54,972 nt of DNA, taken from IMG/VR virus record IMGVR_UViG_3300023179_008764, positions 1 to 54,972 of that record; one strand, 5' to 3'. Under the pieces are notes generated by a model that saw nothing but the letters and a program-made list of their open reading frames with translations, made no database searches and had not been told where the DNA came from. This document shows, one piece after another, positions 47,987 to 54,972 of the stretch (position 1 is the first letter of the stretch; each line of letters begins with the position of its first letter). The position numbers and the translations under genes are program-made. The DNA comes from a virus.

Positions 47987-49794
47987 AAACAATAACATTT
48001 AATAAAATAAGCATTAAAAATTTTCTATCAGTCGGCAATCAGCCTGTTACTGTAGATTTTAAGAGAGGTCTTCACATTATTACAGGTATTAATAGAGATA
48101 AAGAAGATCGACGCAACGGTGTAGGTAAATCGACAATTGCTGATGCTGTATATTTTGCTATATTTGGAGAGACATTGCGCGATCTTAAGAAAGAAAATAT
48201 TATTAATAATATTAATAGAAAAAATTGCGAAATAATTTTAGACGCCGTAATACAATCTTCCGATAAAAAAGAAGAAATACAAATTATTAGAACACTCGAG
48301 CCTTCAAAATGCTATCTTTATGTAAACGGTGAAGATAAAACAAGAGATAGTATAACCAATACTAACGATTATATTAAATCTAAATTTAACTGTACTCCCG
48401 AGATATTTCAAAATTGTGTTATTATGACTATTAATAATACAATTCCTTTCATGGCTAAAAAGAAGCAAGAAAAAAGAAAATTTATTGAAGATATTTTTAA
48501 TCTAGGTATCTTTGGTAATATGCTTAATATTCTTAAAGTTGATCTTAACGAAAAGAAAAAAGCTTTTGATATTGAAGTAACTAAGCACGATGAAATACAA
48601 AAAACAATACTAACGCAAGAAAAACAAAAAGAAAATTTTGCTCTTGAAAGACAGCGTAAAAAAGAGAAATATGAGTTTCGTAAAAAGAATAACACTATAG
48701 AAATAGAAGATATCAATAGTAAGCTTTTAGCTTTTGAAATGCCCGATGTAAATGATTTGATGGATAAGATTAAAGAGCAAGAAGCTAACTTAGTTAAAAT
48801 CGATAAAAAGCTTCAAGAAACTAGACATTCTATTTCAGAAAAAACAACACTTATTACTCAAATTAATAAAAAAATTAATGCTGTCGGTACCGAGAAAGAT
48901 GTTTGCCCTACTTGCTTAAGATCGATTAAAGATGTTGATCGTAATCATATTGTAACAGAAAAGAAGAAATTTAAGAAAGAAATAGAGGACTATGAAGATG
49001 CAATTAATAAGCTTAAAAGTGAAGAAAAGCAATTTAATACCGCACAAGATGTAGTAGATGCTAAGCTTTTAAAGTTACGTGAAAGTAGAAATTCATATAA
49101 TCACAAACTTAAGGAAAAAGAGAGCCTAGAGCAAAGACTTGCACAGTTAAATCAATGGCAAGTTGAGTTAGATCAAGATTTAAAGGATATAGAGAAAGAT
49201 TCTAATTCATACGATTCATTAATAAAAGAACAAACAGACAGACTTAATCTTGTAAAAGATGAGATTAATAAGCTTAAAGAGATCATCAATACACTAGATG
49301 TTGTTAAATTTGTGGTTTCAGAAGAAGGCGTAAAATCGTTTATTGTTAAGAAAATTCTTCAATTGTTTAACAGTAAGCTGGCTTATTATCTCAAGAAAAT
49401 GGACGCTAACTGTATTTGTACATTTAATGAATATTTTGAAGAAGAAATTATAGATAATAAAGGAAAGTCATGTTCTTACTTTAACTTTAGTGGTGCAGAA
49501 AGAAAAAACATAGATCTAGCTTGTTTATTTACATTTATGGATATTAGACGTCTGCAGGGTGATGTAGCGTTTAACTTTAGTATTTACGATGAGTTATTTG
49601 ATTCTAGCTTAGACGAACGTGGAGTTGAATTGGTAATTAATTTATTAAAAGAACGTGTAGACAAATATAATGAAAGTATAATGGTTATAAGTCATAGAAA
49701 AGAGAGCATTAAAGCTGCCACCGGTGATGTCATATTTCTAGAGAAGAGTAATGGTATTACTAGAAGAGTTGATTATAAGACGTATAGCATTTAA
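47983..49794 (+). CDS. 46: Recombination nuclease ATPase subunit (Rad50/SbcC-like)
   Basis: 603 residues. Walker A NGVGKST (45-51), long coiled coils, a CPTC zinc hook (308-311), signature FSGAERKNIDLA (about 505-516) and Walker B IYDELFDSSLDERG. The hook arms are short, as in T4 gp46. Partner of gp47. Confidence 0.95.
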   Translation: MKTITFNKISIKNFLSVGNQPVTVDFKRGLHIITGINRDKEDRRNGVGKSTIADAVYFAIFGETLRDLKKENIINNINRKNCEIILDAVIQSSDKKEEIQIIRTLEPSKCYLYVNGEDKTRDSITNTNDYIKSKFNCTPEIFQNCVIMTINNTIPFMAKKKQEKRKFIEDIFNLGIFGNMLNILKVDLNEKKKAFDIEVTKHDEIQKTILTQEKQKENFALERQRKKEKYEFRKKNNTIEIEDINSKLLAFEMPDVNDLMDKIKEQEANLVKIDKKLQETRHSISEKTTLITQINKKINAVGTEKDVCPTCLRSIKDVDRNHIVTEKKKFKKEIEDYEDAINKLKSEEKQFNTAQDVVDAKLLKLRESRNSYNHKLKEKESLEQRLAQLNQWQVELDQDLKDIEKDSNSYDSLIKEQTDRLNLVKDEINKLKEIINTLDVVKFVVSEEGVKSFIVKKILQLFNSKLAYYLKKMDANCICTFNEYFEEEIIDNKGKSCSYFNFSGAERKNIDLACLFTFMDIRRLQGDVAFNFSIYDELFDSSLDERGVELVINLLKERVDKYNESIMVISHRKESIKAATGDVIFLEKSNGITRRVDYKTYSI

Positions 49795-49802
49795 TATAAT
49801 CT

Positions 49803-51020
49803 ATGGTCGTTAATCCTTTCGTATCTCCGTTTGCCTCGTCACCTTTTGCTTCGCCTTTCCCTTCTGTTCAGCCAGGTGTTGTACAGCAAAACGATGTACC
49901 GAGACCGCCAGAAATGGATTTAAATAGAGCATTAAATTATTATGCTGACTATAGTGGTTGTGGTTTCTGGAGAATGATTTGGCCTGAGCACATGCTTAAC
50001 GCTAATCAAAGGATGGTAATACATGGTAGCACTGTAATGTGCTTTGATCCTAATTATTTTAGAGGTATTAAAGCTGTTAGAATTCAAAGACAAGCTACAC
50101 CCAATCAATTGAGATTTGTAAAGTTTTTAAAAGAAATTAGCAAACAGCATAATTTTAGAATAATTTACGAAATTGATGACATTTGTTTTGCAGAAGATAT
50201 TCCTGATTATAATAAGTTTAAGCCCGCATTTACAGATCCAGAGATAAGAAAAACAGCTCAAGAAATAATGAGTTTATGTGATGAGCTTACTGTTACATGT
50301 AAGTTTATGCAGGACTATTATAGAAATAAAACAGGTAATAGAAATGTAACTGTCATACCTAATTACCCACCTAAATTTTGGATGGGTAGATTTTATAACG
50401 AAAAGAAGATATCAGAAAATTACGATGCTTTTGAAAAGAGACCTCGCATTTTATATGCAGGGTCAGGAGCTCATTTCGATGTAGATAAAAGAGTTAATTA
50501 TAAAGATGACTTTGAACATGTAGTAGAAACAATTATTAAAACGCGTCATAAGTTTAGGTGGGTATTTTTAGGTGCATTTCCATTGCCTTTAAAACCATAT
50601 GTTGCAAACGGCGATCTAGAGTTTCATCAGTGGCAGCATCTATATGACTACCCTGAAAAAATTTATAATCTTAATATTAACATGCTTGTAGCTCCATTAC
50701 AGGATAATATTTTTAATAAAGCTAAAAGTGATTTAAAATTTATTGAAGCATGTTGCTATGGATTACCAATTGCTTGTCAAGATCTTTGTACATATGAAGA
50801 TGCTCCTTTAAAGTTCAAAACGGGCGATGAGATGGTAGGACATATAGAAGATGCTCTTTCTAAGAAAGGTAAATATATGAACCAATCCGCTAAGTATCGA
50901 AAGCTTGCTGAATCTCGTTGGCTTGAAAATAAAGATAACCTTGACAAGTATTTTGAACTATATAATTATCCGTACGGTGATCCTAATAGAAAGCTAATTA
51001 ATTCTATTAATAGTCTATGA
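49803..51020 (+). CDS. GT4-like glycosyltransferase
   Basis: 405 residues. N-terminal Phe/Pro/Ser-rich segment (to about 40), then a GT-B-like fold: FRIIYEIDDICF (about 118-129), RPRILYAGSGAHFD, KFRWVFLGAFP and the C-terminal KSDLKFIEACCYGLPIACQD (about 303-322), which is the GT4 nucleotide-sugar motif. Not next to the other glycosyltransferases but placed between genes 46 and 43. A DNA-glucosylating role as in T4 cannot be excluded; the acceptor is unknown. The only TATAAT nearby lies just two bases before the ATG. Confidence 0.75.
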   Translation: MVVNPFVSPFASSPFASPFPSVQPGVVQQNDVPRPPEMDLNRALNYYADYSGCGFWRMIWPEHMLNANQRMVIHGSTVMCFDPNYFRGIKAVRIQRQATPNQLRFVKFLKEISKQHNFRIIYEIDDICFAEDIPDYNKFKPAFTDPEIRKTAQEIMSLCDELTVTCKFMQDYYRNKTGNRNVTVIPNYPPKFWMGRFYNEKKISENYDAFEKRPRILYAGSGAHFDVDKRVNYKDDFEHVVETIIKTRHKFRWVFLGAFPLPLKPYVANGDLEFHQWQHLYDYPEKIYNLNINMLVAPLQDNIFNKAKSDLKFIEACCYGLPIACQDLCTYEDAPLKFKTGDEMVGHIEDALSKKGKYMNQSAKYRKLAESRWLENKDNLDKYFELYNYPYGDPNRKLINSINSL

Positions 51021-51196
51021 GAAAGTTATCTAAAAAAGAAATTAAAAAATTAGAAAAAGAAGGCAGATTAAGAGATCATGTTGAGATTTGGGTTGACAAA
51101 CACAATCATAAATTAGAACTGCTAAGAACTTTAACGAGTTTAATTGCGGCAATAAGCTCTGCCATTGTATTGTTCAAAATAGTACTACATTTTTAA
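51017..51196 (+). CDS. 59-residue single-span membrane protein
   Basis: Begins MRKLSKKEIKKLEKEGRLRD, a basic helix, and ends in a hydrophobic stretch (LTSLIAAISSAIVLFKIVL, about 39-57). Start overlaps the previous stop (ATGA). The cytoplasmic helix plus C-terminal anchor is the build of small phage membrane proteins such as superinfection-exclusion or lysis-control factors. Function unknown. Confidence 0.55.
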   Translation: MRKLSKKEIKKLEKEGRLRDHVEIWVDKHNHKLELLRTLTSLIAAISSAIVLFKIVLHF

Positions 51197-51218
51197 TTGT
51201 ACTTTTAGATATTATAGC

Positions 51219-51224
51219 TATAAT
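51219..51224 (+). promoter_or_regulatory. -10 box for DNA polymerase gene
   Basis: TATAAT six bases before the GTG at 51231. Confidence 0.5.
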
Positions 51225-51230
51225 AATTTT

Positions 51231-53810
51231 GTGTATAGGAACGTTGCATATTTACCTAAAGATCAGTTAATGCGCTTATTTACTTGGGATGAAAGCGGTA
51301 AGCGTATTTCATATGATACTACTTTTGAACCATATATATTTCTTGAAACGAATAATCATAGTGATTGTAAAAGCATTTTTAATACACCTTTAAAAAGAAA
51401 ACGTTTTAAAAACCAGGCTGAAAGAGCTCGTTATTTAAAAGACAACAAAATAACGAGAGTATTTGAAAACATTAATATTCAACAGCAATTTTTAATAGAT
51501 ACGTTTTGGGAGAAGAACGAAGAGGCTGAATTTACAAAGCATCAATTAAGAATGTTGTTTATTGATATCGAGACATATAGTCCTGACGATTTTCCAAAAC
51601 CTGACGACCCCCAGCATACTATTAATATTATAACCGTTTACGATACTTTACGTAAGCAGTTTATAACTTGGGGATTAAAACCTTATCATAATAAAAGAGA
51701 AGGGGTAACTTATATTTACTGTAAGACCGAGAAAGACCTTCTTAATAAGTTTATAAGTTATTTTACTTCTGATTATCCTGATATTTTATCTGGTTGGAAT
51801 AGCGAATTTTTTGATGTACCGTATATTATTAATAGAATAACAAAAATTTTAGGTGAAGATGAAACTAGAAAACTTTCACCAGTCGGTTATATAAGACCAA
51901 TTCAATTTACAGGCAGGTTCGGTCGCGAACAAGTTCATTGGCATATTGAAGGTGTTTCGTGTGTCGATTATCTAGACATTTATAAAAGATTTTGCCCTGT
52001 ATTACGCGAATCATATAAATTAGATAATATCGGTGAAATTGAATTAGGCGAAAATAAGATTGATTACGGCGATACAAATTTGACAAGCTTAGCTGATGAT
52101 AATTGGGAAATGTTTGTTGATTATAATATTCAAGACGTTAACTTGCTAGTGAGATTAGAACAGAAACTACAGTATCTAGAGTTATTACGTATGATTGCTT
52201 ATGCCGGTCTTACTACGTTTGAAGGTGCTTTGGGATCACTTTCTGTTATTACCGGTCTTTGTGCAATTAAAGCAAGAAGTAAAAATCAACGAATTCCGAC
52301 TTTTAACAAATCAACTTTTAGTGACGAACAAAATGCTGGTGCGTATGTGGCTGACCCGCAAAAAGGGTTTAAAGAACATATTGTATCGTTTGATGCTAAT
52401 AGCCTATACCCCAACGTGATGATTACTCTGAATCTATCTCCCGAAACAAAAGTTGGTAGTATTGTAGATAAAAACGATAAAGAAATAACAATTAAACATG
52501 TCAACGGACAAACGTTTACTTTAACACATAATCATTTTGTTGATTTTCTTAAAAAAGAAGAGATAGCTATCTCGAAAGCTAAAGTGCTATTTACACAAAA
52601 AGAAAAAGGCATTATTCCCTCTATTGTCGATCATTACTATAAAAAGCGTGTTGAAATTAAGAAAAAGCTTGCAGCGTTAAAGAAAAAGAAATCAGAAATT
52701 TCTAAAGAAGAAGCTGATGAATTTAAACACGAAATAGATAATCTTAATATTACTCAGCATACTATTAAGATTTTAATCAATACAATCTATGGTTATTTCG
52801 GTAATAAGCATAGTCCACTCGGTGATGATGAGCTAGCAGAATCGATTACATTAACAGGACAAGCTGTAATTAAAGAATCTAATAGATTATTGGAAGAATA
52901 TATAAAAAGTAAAGCAGGGTTAACAGATGAAGAAATGTTAAAAGATAGCCCTATTATCTATAACGATACAGACAGCTCATACATATCGATCAAACATATT
53001 GTCGATAAAACGGGTCTTAGAATGTTTAATAATAGAGGAAAAATTTCTCAAGAATATTATAAACAAGTTCAGGATATTGAAGATTATTTAAATGAAAAAA
53101 TTAAAGTATGGGGTGCACAAGCATTAGGCTCAAAAGATTGTAGATTTGTTTTTAAGAGAGAGGCTATTGCAGACTCCGGACTTTTTTTACAGAAAAAGCG
53201 ATATGTTCTTCATGTTTTAGATGAAGAAGGTATACCATGCGATAAATTTAAATACACTGGTGTAGAAGTTGTCCGGACAACTATGCCCACGCCTATCAAA
53301 CCGTACGTAAAAAAGATTATCGAGACAATGCTGTTAAAACGCGATCTTGCAGAAACAAATAAAATTTTTAACGAAACATATGACATTTTTAAGCAATTAC
53401 CGGTTGAGGATATTGCCTTTGTCATGGGCATTAAAGGATATGAAAAATATGCTAGTCAGTGCGACGGGTTTAAAACAGCTAAACATATGCCTATTCACGT
53501 TAAAGCAGCATATTTTTATAATATTTTACTAGACCGATTTAATACTGGCAAAAAATATGAAAAGATAGCTTCTGGCGATAAGGTTCGTTATTTCTACACT
53601 AGACAGCCCAATAAGTTTGGCCTTTCTGCTATAGGGTACAAATATACTTTTCCAAAAGAATTTAGCGAAACATTTCAGCCGGATCATGAAATGATGTTTG
53701 AAAAAATTATTTTTTCAGTTATTGAAAGATTTTATGACGCTGTAGGTTGGAAATTAAAGACACCTGGTTCTCAAGTTCAGACAGATCTTTTTGATTTATT
53801 AGCAGTTTAA
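51231..53810 (+). CDS. 43: Family B DNA polymerase
   Basis: 859 residues from GTG. 3'-5' exonuclease motif FIDIETYSPDD (110-120; Asp112, Glu114), polymerase motif A DANSLYPNVMIT (388-399), motif B region NTIYGYFGNKHSPLGDDE, and motif C YNDTDSS (about 579-585). The C-terminal clamp-binding tail ends VQTDLFDLLAV. Replicative polymerase of the T4 gp43 type. Confidence 0.97.
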   Translation: MYRNVAYLPKDQLMRLFTWDESGKRISYDTTFEPYIFLETNNHSDCKSIFNTPLKRKRFKNQAERARYLKDNKITRVFENINIQQQFLIDTFWEKNEEAEFTKHQLRMLFIDIETYSPDDFPKPDDPQHTINIITVYDTLRKQFITWGLKPYHNKREGVTYIYCKTEKDLLNKFISYFTSDYPDILSGWNSEFFDVPYIINRITKILGEDETRKLSPVGYIRPIQFTGRFGREQVHWHIEGVSCVDYLDIYKRFCPVLRESYKLDNIGEIELGENKIDYGDTNLTSLADDNWEMFVDYNIQDVNLLVRLEQKLQYLELLRMIAYAGLTTFEGALGSLSVITGLCAIKARSKNQRIPTFNKSTFSDEQNAGAYVADPQKGFKEHIVSFDANSLYPNVMITLNLSPETKVGSIVDKNDKEITIKHVNGQTFTLTHNHFVDFLKKEEIAISKAKVLFTQKEKGIIPSIVDHYYKKRVEIKKKLAALKKKKSEISKEEADEFKHEIDNLNITQHTIKILINTIYGYFGNKHSPLGDDELAESITLTGQAVIKESNRLLEEYIKSKAGLTDEEMLKDSPIIYNDTDSSYISIKHIVDKTGLRMFNNRGKISQEYYKQVQDIEDYLNEKIKVWGAQALGSKDCRFVFKREAIADSGLFLQKKRYVLHVLDEEGIPCDKFKYTGVEVVRTTMPTPIKPYVKKIIETMLLKRDLAETNKIFNETYDIFKQLPVEDIAFVMGIKGYEKYASQCDGFKTAKHMPIHVKAAYFYNILLDRFNTGKKYEKIASGDKVRYFYTRQPNKFGLSAIGYKYTFPKEFSETFQPDHEMMFEKIIFSVIERFYDAVGWKLKTPGSQVQTDLFDLLAV

Positions 53811-53847
53811 TAGTTGATTTATTTCTAATATATCATAATATATCTAC

Positions 53848-54213
53848 ATGAGCGAACAAAATCTTATTACATTTATTGATCATATTGGAAGAACTATTTT
53901 GGCTACTGTTGTAGAGCAGGATAAGACTTCGTTAACAGTTAAGAATCCTGCCATTATTCACGTACAGCCTACTCAGCAGGGTCAACTTAATGTACAGACT
54001 ATTCCTCTTTATTTTAGAGAGTTTGTTGGTGAAAAGTCCCGTGAAGAAGGGACTACATGGAAGTTTAATTTAGCTAATATTGTAATTGGAGTCGGGGTTG
54101 ATAATGATCCTAGACTTGTTGAGCAGTATGTCAGATTATTCTCGGCTGCTCCTGTTGTACAGCCTGCTACAGGTGGTGCAAATGAGCAAGTAATTAAGTT
54201 GTTTGACGAATAA
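53848..54213 (+). CDS. Small conserved T4-like phage protein (Sm/SH3-like)
   Basis: 121 residues. ITFIDHIGRTILATVVE, LTVKNPAIIHVQPTQQGQLNV and IPLYFREFV follow a small beta-barrel protein familiar from marine T4-like phages next to uvsX; its role is unknown. A CATAAT lies eight bases before the ATG. Confidence 0.7.
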   Translation: MSEQNLITFIDHIGRTILATVVEQDKTSLTVKNPAIIHVQPTQQGQLNVQTIPLYFREFVGEKSREEGTTWKFNLANIVIGVGVDNDPRLVEQYVRLFSAAPVVQPATGGANEQVIKLFDE

Positions 54214-54243
54214 TTTTTTACTTGTTTTTTATAAAGCTTCATA

Positions 54244-54249
54244 TATACT
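54244..54249 (+). promoter_or_regulatory. -10 box for uvsX
   Basis: TATACT six bases before the uvsX ATG. Confidence 0.45.
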
Positions 54250-54255
54250 AGATCT

Positions 54256-54972
54256 ATGAGTAAAGATCTTAATAAAATATTTGCGTCGTTAGATAAGTTA
54301 AATAGCGAAGCTTCAATGTTAAATGAAAACGCTTTAAGTAAAGTAGATGAATGGTTTGATACTGGCTGTTATGCTCTCAATGCCATACTGGGTGGCAGCT
54401 GTCGTGCTGGTGGTGTACCTAAGGGAAGAATTACTGGCTTCTCTGGTCCTAGTCAGACAGGCAAGACTTTTATTGTTAACAAGATCCTTGCAACGGCGCA
54501 AAAGAAAGGCATCACACCGGTTATTTTTGATACAGAGATCGCTATTGACGAGAATAGTACTAAGGGCGTCGGTCTTGATCCGGAAAACGTAAAATATGTA
54601 CCGGTAGACACTATTGATCAGTGTCGTAATCAGATTAGTGCATTACTCGATAGTATTATTGAAAACGATGCAAAAGGTAAGTTCATTATTAGTATTGACA
54701 GTCTTGGCAATTTAGCTTCACAAAAAGAGTTAGACGACGTTGCAAAAGATAAATCAGCATCTGATATGGGTCTTCGCGCAAAGTCTTTGAAGAGTATGTT
54801 TCGCACTTTAACTTTTAAAGCTGCTAAGGCTGGCGTTACAATTCTTTTTACTAATCATACCTACGATGATCCAGCTGCAATGTTTCCTAGTCTTGTAAAG
54901 AATCAAGCTGGTGGTTCTGGACCGGTATATATGGCTAGTATTTTAGTACAGCTAGCTAAGCGTCACGAGAAG
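54256..54972 (+). CDS. uvsX: UvsX RecA-like recombinase (partial)
   Basis: 239 codons visible, cut by the right edge. Walker A GPSQTGKT at about residues 60-67, DTEIAID, Walker B FIISIDSLGNL and the L2-side ILFTNHTYDDPAAMFPSLVKNQAGGSGP. Full-length T4 UvsX is about 390 residues. It pairs homologous DNA and starts recombination-dependent replication together with UvsY and UvsW. Confidence 0.95.
   Translation, partial: MSKDLNKIFASLDKLNSEASMLNENALSKVDEWFDTGCYALNAILGGSCRAGGVPKGRITGFSGPSQTGKTFIVNKILATAQKKGITPVIFDTEIAIDENSTKGVGLDPENVKYVPVDTIDQCRNQISALLDSIIENDAKGKFIISIDSLGNLASQKELDDVAKDKSASDMGLRAKSLKSMFRTLTFKAAKAGVTILFTNHTYDDPAAMFPSLVKNQAGGSGPVYMASILVQLAKRHEK

Noticed and set aside
54214-54255. Terminator between the Sm-like gene and uvsX
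   Set aside because: T-rich but with no stem-forming repeat.
1-54972. CRISPR arrays, tRNA genes, insertion sequences and integrase or attachment sites
   Set aside because: No regularly spaced repeats, no tRNA-like cloverleaf in the short gaps, and no transposase or integrase motif were seen by eye; the GIY-YIG nuclease is the only mobile-element gene.

Overview
The window is a piece of a large, AT-rich, strictly lytic tailed-phage genome of the T4-like contractile-tail superfamily. It carries recognisable relatives of T4 gp20 (portal), gp21 (prohead protease), gp22 (scaffold), gp23 (major capsid), gp4, gp13, gp15, gp5, gp43 (DNA polymerase), gp46/gp47, gp55 (late sigma factor), gp62, UvsW, UvsX and UvsY. 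The gp23 sequence, the small conserved cyanophage-type proteins and the metabolic genes (nrdA/nrdB, phoH, folE) point to the marine branch of this group. The host cannot be read from the sequence. Almost complete absence of Shine-Dalgarno sites would fit a Bacteroidota host, but this is only a suggestion.

Layout. 0-1 kb: start of a tail-fibre gene (- strand, cut by the window edge). 1-8.5 kb (+): small proteins, class Ia ribonucleotide reductase, a low-complexity protein, a structured non-coding element at 7.2 kb, and a GMP-reductase-like enzyme. 8.5-11.2 kb (-): gp5-like baseplate hub. 11.2-14.5 kb (+): a tightly coupled base-modification operon (DpdA-like transglycosylase, PurN-like formyltransferase, Nmad1-like protein, coiled-coil peptide, P-loop kinase, QueF). 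14.5-23.4 kb (-): capsid/neck module, with a strong terminator after gp23. 23.4-27.2 kb (-): DinG-like helicase, GroES-like protein, clamp-loader subunit. 27.2-31 kb (-): five glycosyltransferases. 31-39.4 kb: mixed strands, with QueE, QueD, FolE, PhoH, a second kinase, a deaminase and a retropepsin-like protein. 39.4-44.5 kb (-): nucleotidyltransferase, ligase, PD-(D/E)XK-like protein, GIY-YIG nuclease and a small protein copying the capsid-protein N-arm. 44.5-55 kb (+): recombination/replication module uvsY-uvsW-55-47-46, a glycosyltransferase, gene 43 and uvsX.

How it fits together. FolE, QueD, QueE and QueF make most of the route from GTP to preQ1 (QueC is not in the window). The DpdA-like protein would swap preQ1 into DNA and the adjacent formyltransferase would cap it, giving a formylated 7-deazaguanine that shields the genome from host nucleases. 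gp55 should read the T4-late-type boxes (consensus NATAAATA) that precede many genes here. These boxes, and TATAAT-like boxes before early/middle genes, lie so close to the start codons (usually 5-7 bases) that most transcripts should be leaderless or nearly so. I used this regularity to choose starts. Genes are packed with 1-4 base stop/start overlaps, and no stretch over 300 bases lacks a gene.
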